This document shows positions 8,568 through 16,589 of a stretch of DNA of 64,000 bases, piece after piece. The stretch is taken from contig NZ_JAHPZL010000007.1 of assembly GCF_019331795.1 (NCBI RefSeq), positions 497,194-561,193 of the forward strand, read 5' to 3'. Positions within the stretch are counted from its first letter, which is position 1. Every line of letters begins with the position of its first letter. The notes below the pieces were generated by a model. It worked only from the letters and a program-made list of their open reading frames with translations, did not search any database and was not told the origin of the DNA. Source of the DNA: Austwickia sp. TVS 96-490-7B (GTDB lineage: Bacteria > Actinomycetota > Actinomycetes > Actinomycetales > Dermatophilaceae). A program made the position numbers and the translations under genes.

Positions 8568-9175
8568 CTGAGCATCTCGCACCAAGTCTCTCCGCCGTTG
8601 TCGCTCCCGCTGCGCCGCCCTCCCGGGTGGTGCTGCTCCCGGGGACCCCTCTGCTGCTGCGCCGGAATGCCTCCCTTCACGACCCCGTCGCGGAGCTGCG
8701 TGCGGCCTGCCACGCTGCCCTCGCCTGGGTAGGGCCGCACCCGCAGGTCATTGCTAATCCGGCAGGCGGAGAGATGGTGGAGGATCTTCTCGCCGCAGCT
8801 GCTGGTGACCCTCGGGAGGGTGAGGGCTGCCGGGGCGGGAGCGGCATCCTGACCGGCACGACGTACGTCGTCGTGGGCAATGGGACCGCGTGTCGCACAC
8901 CGAAAGCCCCAGGGATGTACGACGAACGCGCCGCCGCTTTTGACGCCCTCATCCGGCGGGCCCTGGTCAACGCTGACGTGACCACACTGACCAGGCTGGA
9001 CCCGGCGCTGCTCAACGACTTGAAAGTCGACGCGGCAGCACTTCCCGCGCTGATCAGACTCCTTGACACTCCCGGGCACGACCACCCGCCCCTGCGAGGT
9101 GAGGTGACCTACGACGATGCGCCGTACGGCGTGCAGTACTGGGTGATGCGATGGGAGCGCACGATCCGTGGCTGA
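8564..9175 (+). CDS. Class III extradiol dioxygenase LigB-like domain protein
   Basis: The 203-residue protein begins with the MTEHLAPSLSAVVAPAAPPSRVVLLPGTPLL region. It contains VVVGNGTACRTPKAPGMYDERAAAFDALIRRAL and ends VTYDDAPYGVQYWVMRWE, as in an actinobacterial family annotated as class III extradiol dioxygenase subunit B-like. The usual paired His ligands of true LigB enzymes are not evident at the N-terminus, so ring-cleaving activity is doubtful. The 4-nt overlap with folP2 suggests a joint role, possibly in pterin or another aromatic-ring metabolism; that is inference. Confidence 0.6.
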   Translation: MTEHLAPSLSAVVAPAAPPSRVVLLPGTPLLLRRNASLHDPVAELRAACHAALAWVGPHPQVIANPAGGEMVEDLLAAAAGDPREGEGCRGGSGILTGTTYVVVGNGTACRTPKAPGMYDERAAAFDALIRRALVNADVTTLTRLDPALLNDLKVDAAALPALIRLLDTPGHDHPPLRGEVTYDDAPYGVQYWVMRWERTIRG

Positions 9176-9224
9176 GGGGGCGTCCCACCTGTCGATCAAG
9201 GTGAGCTCATCGATGACGACACGC

Positions 9225-9261
9225 CGACGGCGCACCTGGACGATGATCAGGCGCGCCGTCG
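9225..9261 (-). terminator. Hairpin after serine protease 1
   Basis: CGACGGCGC (9225-9233) pairs with GCGCCGTCG (9253-9261). It lies 16 bp past the stop codon of the first protease (minus strand) and could also end the folP2 transcript. Confidence 0.5.
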
Positions 9262-9276
9262 AACGTGGACTGGTGC

Positions 9277-10503
9277 TCAGCCCTTGTGGGTCTTCAGCTG
9301 CAGGCCAAACTTCTGCAGCGCCGGGTTCAGCGGCTGGTAGTAAGCAACGTTCTGCTGACCGACCTTCTCCAGGCACTGGGCGCGCCCGTTGGGGCCGGGA
9401 CGTCCGGCGCCACCACTGGTGATGCCTTGGGCTTGGCTGCCCGAGATCCACGCGCCACCGGAGTCGCCAGGCTCGGTGCACGCATTGGTCTGGGTCAGAC
9501 CGGTCATCCGGTCGAAACCGCCAGGACGGGTGAAGTTGACTGAGACGTTCTTGGACTGGATCACTCCGCAGGTCCATTGGGTGGTGCGACCGGACTTGCA
9601 GATGGCCGCGCCGACCGGAGCTTCTTCGCTGCCCTGGACCGCGACGCCGCGGCCGTTCCACTTGTCGACGCCTGGCTGGCCGGTCCAACCTTGCTCCAGG
9701 ACGGCGTAGCCCATGTCGGGGCCGGGGAACTCACCCTCGACCGGCCGAGCCAAAGGCTGATTGTTGTGGGTGAAGGGGGCCCGGTTAGGCATGCAGTGAC
9801 CAGCAGTGATCAGCACATCCTTGCCGTCTTTGGTGGCATTGAAAGCGATGGAGCATTTGCTGCCACCAAATTCGATCTGCTGGCCGCCATAAATGTCGGC
9901 TTGAGCAGTGACCTCGGCGTCGGTGCCTTCGACCTCGACGCCGTCCATGCTTTTGGCGGTGTCCTTGGCCGGGTTGACCTGGTCCTTCTTCACCGTGGCC
10001 ACGACGCGGTTCTTTTCCACGTCAACACGCGCGGAGACCAGCTTGTCGCCGAGCTTTTCGGTGAGTTTCTTGGCCTGGTCCTCCAAGGTCGACATGGACC
10101 GGGAGACGACCTTGATCTCGGTGTCCTTCTTGCTGATCTTGTCCTTGACCTTGTTTTTGGCCTCGTCCTTGGTGGCTTGGACCACCAAGACGCCGCGCTT
10201 CTGGTCGATGTAGGACCCAGCGTTCTCGCCACTCAGCTCATCTGATGCTTTCTTGGCCTCCTTGCCGAATTCGTTCTGAGCGTCGACGCGCTTCTTGGCG
10301 GTCTCCTGGTCGAGGCCGTATTGCTTGGCCAAGTAGTCGGCGGTGATCTTCTTCAGGGAGTCCATGTCCGACTCAATGGACGATGCGGTGCCACCGCGGT
10401 TGTTGTCGGCCTTGTTGTCAGCGGCTTGGGCACCGACGGTGGTAGGTGCGATCAGCAGCAGGCTGGCGGTGACGGCCAGCGAGGCGATGGTGGAGGTCTT
10501 CAC
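9277..10503 (-). CDS. Secreted S1E-type serine protease precursor, paralogue 1
   Basis: The 408-residue preproprotease has a signal peptide ending about GAQA-A (residue 27). The prodomain, about residues 30-203, contains the GSYIDQKRGVLVVQATKDEA core of the alpha-lytic/streptogrisin propeptide family. The mature chymotrypsin-fold protease starts near I204 (IYGGQQIEF). The triad is His236 (TAGHC), Asp263 (GPDMGY) and Ser348 (EPGDSGG). The propeptide folds and inhibits the enzyme until autoprocessing outside the cell. Start is GTG 10503 behind AAGGAATTCC. It is closest to paralogue 2, 206 bp upstream. A TTGACT-CAGACT promoter lies at 10573-10601. Confidence 0.9.
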   Translation of the reverse strand: MKTSTIASLAVTASLLLIAPTTVGAQAADNKADNNRGGTASSIESDMDSLKKITADYLAKQYGLDQETAKKRVDAQNEFGKEAKKASDELSGENAGSYIDQKRGVLVVQATKDEAKNKVKDKISKKDTEIKVVSRSMSTLEDQAKKLTEKLGDKLVSARVDVEKNRVVATVKKDQVNPAKDTAKSMDGVEVEGTDAEVTAQADIYGGQQIEFGGSKCSIAFNATKDGKDVLITAGHCMPNRAPFTHNNQPLARPVEGEFPGPDMGYAVLEQGWTGQPGVDKWNGRGVAVQGSEEAPVGAAICKSGRTTQWTCGVIQSKNVSVNFTRPGGFDRMTGLTQTNACTEPGDSGGAWISGSQAQGITSGGAGRPGPNGRAQCLEKVGQQNVAYYQPLNPALQKFGLQLKTHKG

Positions 10504-10572
10504 GCGGAATTCCTTAGGGAGGGAACAGTAGAGAAGGCGTGACGGCCGTGGATGACGGGTGGTGCGCCTGAG

Positions 10573-10601
10573 AGTCTGCCCATGCGGTTAGCGCTAGTCA
10601 A
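10573..10601 (-). promoter_or_regulatory. Protease-array promoter motif, paralogue 1
   Basis: On the minus strand TTGACT-17 bp-CAGACT, about 70 nt before the start codon. The same pair of boxes at 17-18 bp spacing precedes five other proteases of the array. Confidence 0.6.
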
Positions 10602-10657
10602 GGCGAGACCACTTCCAATAAGCAAGCACCAGAAGGAAATTCATCGAGATATCATCG

Positions 10658-10694
10658 CGACGGCGCCCCAGGACGATGATCTGAGGCGCCGTCG
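10658..10694 (-). terminator. Terminator after serine protease 2
   Basis: Inverted repeat CGACGGCGCC (10658-10667) / GGCGCCGTCG (10685-10694), 16 bp past the stop codon; nearly the same sequence as the hairpin after paralogue 1, showing that the duplication unit included the terminator. Confidence 0.65.
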
Positions 10695-10709
10695 AGCAAG
10701 GACTGGTGT

Positions 10710-11945
10710 TCAGCCCTTGTGGGTCTTCAGCTGCAGGCCGTACTTCTGCAGCGCCGGGTTCAGCGGCTGGTAGTACGCGGTGTTCGTCTTACCAAATTTC
10801 TCCATGCACTGCGGGCGACCGCCAGACGGCGGGGCGATGACATTGGAGCCACTGGTGATGCCCTGGGCCTGGCTGCCCGAGATCCACGCGCCACCAGAGT
10901 CACCCGGCTCAGCGCAGGCGTTGGTCTGCGTCAATCCGACCATGCGGTCAAAACCGCGTCCGCCGGGACGGCTGAAGTTCACCGCGACGTTCTTGGCTTG
11001 GATCACACCGCAGGTCCACTGGGTGGTGCGACCGGACTTGCAGACCGCCGCGCCCACCGCTGCTTCTTCGCTACCTTGAACGGCGACGCCGCGGCCGTTC
11101 CACTTGTCCACACCCGGCTGGCCGGTCCAGCCTTGCTCCAAGACGGCGTAGCCCATGTCGCTGCCCGGGAAGTCCTTCGCAGCCGGGCGGGCTAGCTGCT
11201 TGTTGTTATGGGTGAATGGCGTCTGGCCCGAGAAGCAGTGACCAGCAGTGACGAAGACGTCTTTGCCATCCTTCGTGGCGTTGAAGGCAATGGAGCACTT
11301 GCCGCCGCCGAATTCGATCTGCTGGCCGCCGTAAATCTCAGCGGTGGCTGTCGGCAGGGTCTCGGTGCCTTCGATGTCGACGCCGTCCATGCCTTTGGCA
11401 GCGTCTTTAGCGGAATTGACCTGGTCTTTCTTCACGGTCGCGATGAGCTTGTTGCTCTGGACGTCGACGCGGGTGGAGACCAGCTTGTCACCGAGCTTTT
11501 CGGTGAGCTTCTTGGCCTGGTCTTCCAGGGTGTTCATCGACCGAGAGACGACCTTGATCTCGGTGTCCTTCTTGGTGATCTTGTCCTTGACCTTGTTCTT
11601 GGCCTCGTCCTTGGTGGCCTGGACCACCAGGACGCCGCGCTTCTGGTCGATGTAGGACCCCGCGGAGTCACCGCGCAGTTCGTCGGAGGCTTTCTTCGCT
11701 TCCTTGCCGAATTCGTTCTGAGCATCGGCGCGCTTTTTGGCAGTCTCGTTGTCGAGGCCGTACTTCTTGGCTAGGAAGTCGGCGGTGATCTTCTTCAGGG
11801 TGTCTGAATTGGCGTCGATGGACGAGGCGGTCCCCGCTGGTTTGTTATCGGCCTTATTGTCAGCGGCTTGGGCACCAACGGTGGTAGGTGCGATCAGCAG
11901 CAGGCTGGCGGTGACGGCCAGCGAGGCGATGGTGGAGGTCTTCAC
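10710..11945 (-). CDS. Secreted S1E-type serine protease precursor, paralogue 2
   Basis: 411 residues, same architecture as paralogue 1 and its nearest relative: identical first 34 residues, prodomain about 35-203, mature start at IYGGQQIEF. Catalytic residues are His236, Asp263 and Ser350. It differs mainly in the loop between His and Asp (FSGQTPFTHNNKQLARPAAKDF) and in the Ser-proximal loop (GGRGFDRM and SNVIAPPSGGRPQC), which border the substrate pocket. Extracellular proteolysis is expected; substrate preference is unknown. It has its own promoter motif (12017-12045) and terminator, so it is probably monocistronic. Confidence 0.9.
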   Translation of the reverse strand: MKTSTIASLAVTASLLLIAPTTVGAQAADNKADNKPAGTASSIDANSDTLKKITADFLAKKYGLDNETAKKRADAQNEFGKEAKKASDELRGDSAGSYIDQKRGVLVVQATKDEAKNKVKDKITKKDTEIKVVSRSMNTLEDQAKKLTEKLGDKLVSTRVDVQSNKLIATVKKDQVNSAKDAAKGMDGVDIEGTETLPTATAEIYGGQQIEFGGGKCSIAFNATKDGKDVFVTAGHCFSGQTPFTHNNKQLARPAAKDFPGSDMGYAVLEQGWTGQPGVDKWNGRGVAVQGSEEAAVGAAVCKSGRTTQWTCGVIQAKNVAVNFSRPGGRGFDRMVGLTQTNACAEPGDSGGAWISGSQAQGITSGSNVIAPPSGGRPQCMEKFGKTNTAYYQPLNPALQKYGLQLKTHKG

Positions 11946-12016
11946 GCAAGATTCCTTAGGGAGGGACTGGTACGGAAGAGGCGTGACGGCCGTGGATGAC
12001 GAGTGGTGCGCCTGAG

Positions 12017-12045
12017 AGTCTGCCCAGAGCAGGACCCTCAGTCAA
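12017..12045 (-). promoter_or_regulatory. Protease-array promoter motif, paralogue 2
   Basis: TTGACT-17 bp-CAGACT on the minus strand. The 30 bases downstream are nearly identical to those below the paralogue 1 promoter. Confidence 0.6.
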
Positions 12046-12103
12046 GCGAGCTCCGAATGAAATCACCAGAGCCAGTGGGGAATTCAAACCTTGGGGGCAT
12101 AGC

Positions 12104-12139
12104 AAAGTGGCACGCCCGAAAGATCGGGCGTGCCACTTT
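12104..12139 (-). terminator. Terminator after serine protease 3
   Basis: Perfect 16-bp stem AAAGTGGCACGCCCGA / TCGGGCGTGCCACTTT with a 4-base loop, 18 bp past the stop codon. The stem ends in T residues in the reading direction, as in an intrinsic terminator. Confidence 0.85.
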
Positions 12140-12157
12140 AGTCACAAGAGAAGACGA

Positions 12158-13450
12158 TCAACGACGGTTGCGGTACCGGTTCCGGTTGTTGTCGTTGTTG
12201 TTGTTGTCGTTGCCACCGTTGCCGTTGTAGGTCTTCAGCTGAAGGCCGTACTTCTGCAGCGCAGGGTTCAGCGGCTGGAAGTAGGAGATGTTCTCCCGGC
12301 CGACCTTCTCCAGGCAGCGGTCGCGACCGTCAGGGCCAGGAGCGCCGGCGCCACCACTGGTGATGCCCTGAGCCTGGCTGCCCGAGATCCACGCGCCACC
12401 GGAGTCACCGGGCTCGGTGCAGGTGTTGGTCTGGGTCAGACCGATCATCCGCTCGTAGCCACGGCCGTCCTTCTTGGTGTAGTTCACCGAGACGTTCTTG
12501 GCCTTGATGGTGCCGCAGGTCCACTGGGTGGTGCGACCGGACTTGCAGACCGCCGCGCCCACCGGGGCCTCTTCGCTGCCCTTGACCGCGACGCCGCGGC
12601 CGTTCCACTTGTCCACACCCGGCTGGCCGGTCCAACCCTGCTCCAAGGAGGCGTAGGCCATGTCCGGGCCCGGGAAGTCAAACGCGATCGGGCGTCCCAG
12701 CGGCTTGCGGTTGTGGCTGAACGGAGCCCGGCCGGCGGCGCAGTGGCCAGCGGTGATGAAGACGTCCTTGCCGTCCTTGGTGGCGTTGAAGGCCACCGAG
12801 CACACGCTGCCGCTGAACTCGATCTGCTGGCCGCCGTAGATGTCGTCCTGAGCCTTGGGCACGATTTCGGTGCCTTCGACCTCAACGCCGTCCATACCCT
12901 TGGCGCTGTCCTTGGCCGGGTTGACCTGGTCCTTCTTCACCGTGGCCACAACGCGGTTGTTTTCCACGTCGACGCGGGTGGAGACCAGCTTGTCACCGAG
13001 CTTTTCGGTGAGCTTCTTGGCCTGGTCTTCCAGGGTGTTCATCGACCGAGAGACGACCTTGATCTCGGTGTCTTTCTTGGTGATCTTGTCCTTGACCTTG
13101 TTCTTAGCGTCGTCCTTGGTGGCCTGGACGACCAGCACGCCACGCTTCTGGTCGATGTAGGACCCCGCGTTCTCACCGCCGAGCTCGTCCTTGGCCTTCT
13201 TGGCCTCTTTGCCGAACTCGTTCTGGGCGTCGACGCGCTTCTTAGCGGTCTCCTGGTCCAGGTTGTACTTCTTGGCCAGGTAGTCGGCGGTGATCTTCTT
13301 CAGGGCATCCATGTCCGAGTCGATGGACGATGCGGTACCACCGCGGTTGTTGTCAGCCTTGTTGTCAGCGGCTTGGGCGCCGACGGCGGTCGGGGCGAGC
13401 AGGAGCAGGCTGGCCGCAGCGGCGACAGAAGCGAGGACAGGGGTCTTCAC
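12158..13450 (-). CDS. Secreted S1E-type serine protease precursor, paralogue 3, with Asn/Arg-rich tail
   Basis: 430 residues, the longest member. Signal peptide to about residue 27 (VGAQA-A), prodomain about 30-203, mature protease from IYGGQQIEF. Catalytic residues are His236, Asp263 and Ser350. Unlike its paralogues it does not stop after the common ending LQLKT; it continues into a low-complexity tail rich in Asn, Gly and Arg (NDNNNNDNNRNRYRNRR). The basic tail could bind anionic surfaces such as cell-wall polymers or host glycosaminoglycans; that is a guess. It has its own promoter motif at 13520-13549 and a strong terminator. Confidence 0.9.
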   Translation of the reverse strand: MKTPVLASVAAAASLLLLAPTAVGAQAADNKADNNRGGTASSIDSDMDALKKITADYLAKKYNLDQETAKKRVDAQNEFGKEAKKAKDELGGENAGSYIDQKRGVLVVQATKDDAKNKVKDKITKKDTEIKVVSRSMNTLEDQAKKLTEKLGDKLVSTRVDVENNRVVATVKKDQVNPAKDSAKGMDGVEVEGTEIVPKAQDDIYGGQQIEFSGSVCSVAFNATKDGKDVFITAGHCAAGRAPFSHNRKPLGRPIAFDFPGPDMAYASLEQGWTGQPGVDKWNGRGVAVKGSEEAPVGAAVCKSGRTTQWTCGTIKAKNVSVNYTKKDGRGYERMIGLTQTNTCTEPGDSGGAWISGSQAQGITSGGAGAPGPDGRDRCLEKVGRENISYFQPLNPALQKYGLQLKTYNGNGGNDNNNNDNNRNRYRNRR

Positions 13451-13519
13451 GCGGATTCCTTAGGGAGGGAAGGGTACGGAGTGACTTGTCTGTCGGGGGT
13501 GACAGGTGGTGCGACAGAG

Positions 13520-13549
13520 AGTCTGCCCACGACTCACAGAAATAGTCAA
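13520..13549 (-). promoter_or_regulatory. Protease-array promoter motif, paralogue 3
   Basis: TTGACT-18 bp-CAGACT on the minus strand, 70 nt before the start codon. Confidence 0.6.
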
Positions 13550-13920
13550 GATTTCTCACAGGGCCTTGGCAGGCTTGAGTGCGTCCCGCATTGAGCAGGA
13601 GGAATCCGCGGCAGTGGTGGCGAGTTAGGTCGGCAAGAACCGGGATTCGCGCTGAGTGCCGCTCTGCTGCGCGAGGTGCGGCAGGGAGGTGGTGGGCCCC
13701 GGAATGGGGCTCCCGGCGCCGCAGAGAGGCTGTGAGGGTGCTTGAGTGGGTCGTTCGTCCAGCTTGCTCTCGGCTGGGGTGGAGACTGCCCGAAGGGGGC
13801 TCCCAGTGTGCCCCCGTGCTGTGCGGGGCTGATTCTCAGGTTTGATTCGGATTTCTCATCGTGGGACCAATCCCGGGCGGTGTCTCTCTTCGTGGACACC
13901 GGCTTCTCAGCGAGGAATGA
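13550..13920. other. Spacer inside the protease array without a recognised gene
   Basis: About 370 bases between the promoter of paralogue 3 and the terminator of paralogue 4; the longest gap of the array. Open frames here have no family motifs or clear ribosome binding sites. It may be what is left of a deleted array member, but no protease motif can be read in it. Confidence 0.4.
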
Positions 13921-13960
13921 CGAAGAGGGCGTACCCGATACCTCGGGTACGCCCTCTTCG
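13921..13960 (-). terminator. Terminator after serine protease 4
   Basis: Perfect 18-bp stem CGAAGAGGGCGTACCCGA / TCGGGTACGCCCTCTTCG with loop TACC, 13 bp past the stop codon of paralogue 4. Confidence 0.85.
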
Positions 13961-13973
13961 TCTCGATCGAGAC

Positions 13974-15176
13974 TCAGCCCTGGTGGGTCTTCAGCTGCAG
14001 GCCGTACTTCTGCAGCAGCGGGTTGATCGGCTGGAAGTAGGCGTTGTTGGGTCGGCCAGCCTTCTCGCCGCAGACCCGCTTGCCGCCGACGTTGACACCG
14101 GAGCCGCCGCTGTGGACGCCCTGGGCCTGGTCACCGGAGATCCAGGAACCACCAGAGTCGCCACCCTCGGTGCAGGCGTTGGTCTGGGTCAGGCCCTGGA
14201 CCACCTTGCCGCCGTAGTTAGCTGTGACGTTCTTGGCCTGGATGGTGCCGCAGGTCCACTGGGTGGTGCGACCGGACTTGCAGACCGCCGCGCCCACCGG
14301 GGCTTCTTCGCTGCCCTTGACCGCGACGCCGCGGCCGTTCCACTTGTCCACACCCGGCTGGCCGGTCCAGCCCTGAGCCAGCGGAGCGTAAGCCATGTCG
14401 TTGCCGGGGAAGGCGTACGCCGCCGTACGGGCCAGCTCGCGGCCGTTGCGGGAGAACACGGCGTTGCCGACGGCGCAGTGACCGGCGGTGATCAGGACGT
14501 CTTTGCCATCCTTGGTGCCATTGAAGCCCAGCGAGCAGACGTGACCGGTGAATTCGATCTGCTGACCGCCGTAGACATCGTCCTGGGTGCTGATCTCGAC
14601 GTCGGTGCCTTCGACCTCAACGCCGTCCATGCCCTTGGCGGCATCCTTGGCGGAGTTGACCTCCTTATCGGAGACCATCGCGACGACCTTGTTGTTCTGG
14701 ACGTCGACCCGAGCGGAGACCAGCTTGCTGCCCAGCTTGTCGGTGAGCTTCTTGGCCTGGTCCTCCAAGGTCGACATCGACCGGGAGACCACCTTGATCT
14801 CGGTGTCCTTGTCCTTGATCTTGCCCTTGACCTTGTTCTTGGCCTCGTCTTTGGTGGTCTGGACCACCAGCACGCCGCGCTTCTGGTCGATGTAGGACCC
14901 CGCGGACTCGCCGCCGAGCTCGTCCTTGGCCTTCTTGGCCTCCTTACCGAAATCGTTCTGGGCGTCGACGCGCTTCTTGGCGGTCTCCTTGTCCAGGCGG
15001 TACTCCTTGGACAGGTAGTCCGCGATCATGCCCTTGATGGCGTTGGAGTCGCCCTCGATGGAGGAGGCGCTCCCGCCGGGCCGCTTGTCATCGGCAGCCT
15101 GGGCGGCGGTGGCGGTCGGCACGAGGAGGAGGACTCCGGTCATGGCGGCCAACGAAGCGAGAGCTCGGGTCTTCAA
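13974..15176 (-). CDS. Secreted S1E-type serine protease precursor, paralogue 4
   Basis: 400 residues. Signal peptide to about residue 27 (TAAQA-A), prodomain to about 200, mature start VYGGQQIEF. Catalytic residues are His233, Asp260 and Ser341 in the variant motif TEGGDSGGSW (paralogues 1-3 and 5 have EPGDSGGAW). The His-Asp loop AVGNAVFSRNGRELARTAAYAF is almost shared with paralogue 5, and the C-terminal part is close to 5 and 6, so 4-6 form a subgroup. Start: RBS TAAGGAATCG before the MKTRAL start. Its promoter carries the CACACT version of the -10-like box (15245-15274). Confidence 0.9.
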   Translation of the reverse strand: MKTRALASLAAMTGVLLLVPTATAAQAADDKRPGGSASSIEGDSNAIKGMIADYLSKEYRLDKETAKKRVDAQNDFGKEAKKAKDELGGESAGSYIDQKRGVLVVQTTKDEAKNKVKGKIKDKDTEIKVVSRSMSTLEDQAKKLTDKLGSKLVSARVDVQNNKVVAMVSDKEVNSAKDAAKGMDGVEVEGTDVEISTQDDVYGGQQIEFTGHVCSLGFNGTKDGKDVLITAGHCAVGNAVFSRNGRELARTAAYAFPGNDMAYAPLAQGWTGQPGVDKWNGRGVAVKGSEEAPVGAAVCKSGRTTQWTCGTIQAKNVTANYGGKVVQGLTQTNACTEGGDSGGSWISGDQAQGVHSGGSGVNVGGKRVCGEKAGRPNNAYFQPINPLLQKYGLQLKTHQG

Positions 15177-15244
15177 AACGATTCCTTAGAACGAATGCGG
15201 TAGGGGAACAACGGGACTGACAGGGAGGACAGGGCGTGCAGTGA

Positions 15245-15274
15245 GTGTGCCTGGACGTCACAGATGGCGTCAAG
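15245..15274 (-). promoter_or_regulatory. Protease-array promoter motif, paralogue 4
   Basis: TTGACG-18 bp-CACACT on the minus strand. A further upstream block (TTTCTGTCAA) is shared with the promoter of paralogue 6 and partly with paralogue 7. Confidence 0.55.
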
Positions 15275-15335
15275 GAATCTCATAGTTGTTTGACAGAAAC
15301 GTCGTGGCGCTCGAAGATGGCCCCTCGGGCGAGGG

Positions 15336-16541
15336 TCACCCCTGGTAGGTCTTCAGCTGCAGACCGTACTTCTGCAGCAGCGGGTTGATCGGCTGGAAGA
15401 GGGCACGGTTGCCTCGCTGATTGTTCTTGCCACAGGTCGGTGAGCCCGCCTTGACCGGCACTGATCCGCCAGCACTGTGCACCCCCTGCGCCTGATCGCC
15501 GGCGATCCACGCGCCGCCTGAGTCGCCAGGCTCAGTGCACGCATCGGTCTGGGTCAGTCCATAGCCCATCCGACCACTGCCGCCGTAATTGTTGGTGACG
15601 TTCTTGGCCTGGATGACCCCGCAGGTCCACTTCGTCGTCCGGCCTGACTTGCAGATGGCTGCGCCGACCGGGGCTTCTTCGCTGCCCTTGACCGCGACGC
15701 CGCGGCCGTTCCACTTGTCCACACCCGGCTGGCCGGTCCAGCCCTGAGCGAGCGGAGCGTAAGCCATGTCGTTGCCGGGGAAGGCGTACGCCGCCGTACG
15801 GGCGATTTCTTTGCCCTCGCGGAAGAACGCGGCATTCCCGACGGCGCAGTGACCGGCGGTGATCAGGACGTCCTTGCCGTCCTTGGCGCCCATGAATCCG
15901 ATCGAGCACATCCCGCCGCCCGATCCGACCTGGATTTGTTGTCCGCCGTACAACTCTGCCTGGGGAGTGAATTGGGTCTCGGTGCCTTCCACCTGAACGC
16001 CGTCCATGCCCTTGGCGGCGTCCTGGGCAAAGGCCACCTGATCCTTCTTGACCTCGACCACGACCCGGTTGTGGGCCACATCGACCCGCGCCGTGATCAG
16101 TTTGTCGCCGAGCTTGTCGGTGAGCTTCTTGGCCTGGTCTTCCAGGGTGTTCATCGACCGAGAGACGACCTTGATCTCGGTGTCTTTCGTGGTGATCTTG
16201 TCCTTGACCTTGTTTTTGGCCTCGTCCTTGGTGGTCTGGACCACCAGCACGCCGCGCTTCTGGTCAATGTAGGACCCCGCGTTCTCACCGCCGAGCTCGT
16301 CGGTGGCCTTCTTGGCCTTCTTGCTGAACTCACCCTGAGCCTCCACACGGTGTGTGGCGGTCTCCTTGTCCAGGCCGTACTGCTGGGCAAGATGCTCTGC
16401 GGCCATTTTTTTGACTGACTGAACGTCGGTATCAATTCCACCGGGGGAACCGGCATCAGCAGCCTGAGCGCCGGTCGCCGTAGGGGCGACGATCAGCACA
16501 CCGGCTGCAGCAGTGACAGCAGCGAGGATTCGAGGTCTCAC
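15336..16541 (-). CDS. Secreted S1E-type serine protease precursor, paralogue 5
   Basis: 401 residues. Signal peptide MRPRILAAVTAAAGVLIVAPTAT..AQA, prodomain to about 196, mature start LYGGQQIQV. Catalytic residues are His231, Asp258 and Ser341. An SGGG insertion follows the mature N-terminus (VGSGGGMCSIGF). Unlike its neighbours it has no room for its own promoter: the stop codon of paralogue 6 lies 48 bp upstream, so the two are probably cotranscribed in the order 6 then 5. GTG start at 16541 behind AAGGAATAACTC. Confidence 0.9.
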   Translation of the reverse strand: MRPRILAAVTAAAGVLIVAPTATGAQAADAGSPGGIDTDVQSVKKMAAEHLAQQYGLDKETATHRVEAQGEFSKKAKKATDELGGENAGSYIDQKRGVLVVQTTKDEAKNKVKDKITTKDTEIKVVSRSMNTLEDQAKKLTDKLGDKLITARVDVAHNRVVVEVKKDQVAFAQDAAKGMDGVQVEGTETQFTPQAELYGGQQIQVGSGGGMCSIGFMGAKDGKDVLITAGHCAVGNAAFFREGKEIARTAAYAFPGNDMAYAPLAQGWTGQPGVDKWNGRGVAVKGSEEAPVGAAICKSGRTTKWTCGVIQAKNVTNNYGGSGRMGYGLTQTDACTEPGDSGGAWIAGDQAQGVHSAGGSVPVKAGSPTCGKNNQRGNRALFQPINPLLQKYGLQLKTYQG

Positions 16542-16589
16542 GAGTTATTCCTTTGATGACGGACCAGGTAGGGGAGGAGGAGTGACAGG

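Noticed and set aside
8465-9688. 407-codon minus-strand frame across the LigB-like gene and protease 1
   Set aside because: Overlaps two well-supported genes and reads part of protease 1 in the wrong frame.
11996-13594. 532-codon open frame on the plus strand opposite serine protease 3, and a similar 453-codon frame at 13842-15203
   Set aside because: Shadow frames caused by GC-rich third positions in the protease genes; no ribosome binding site or family motif, and the minus-strand genes are certain.
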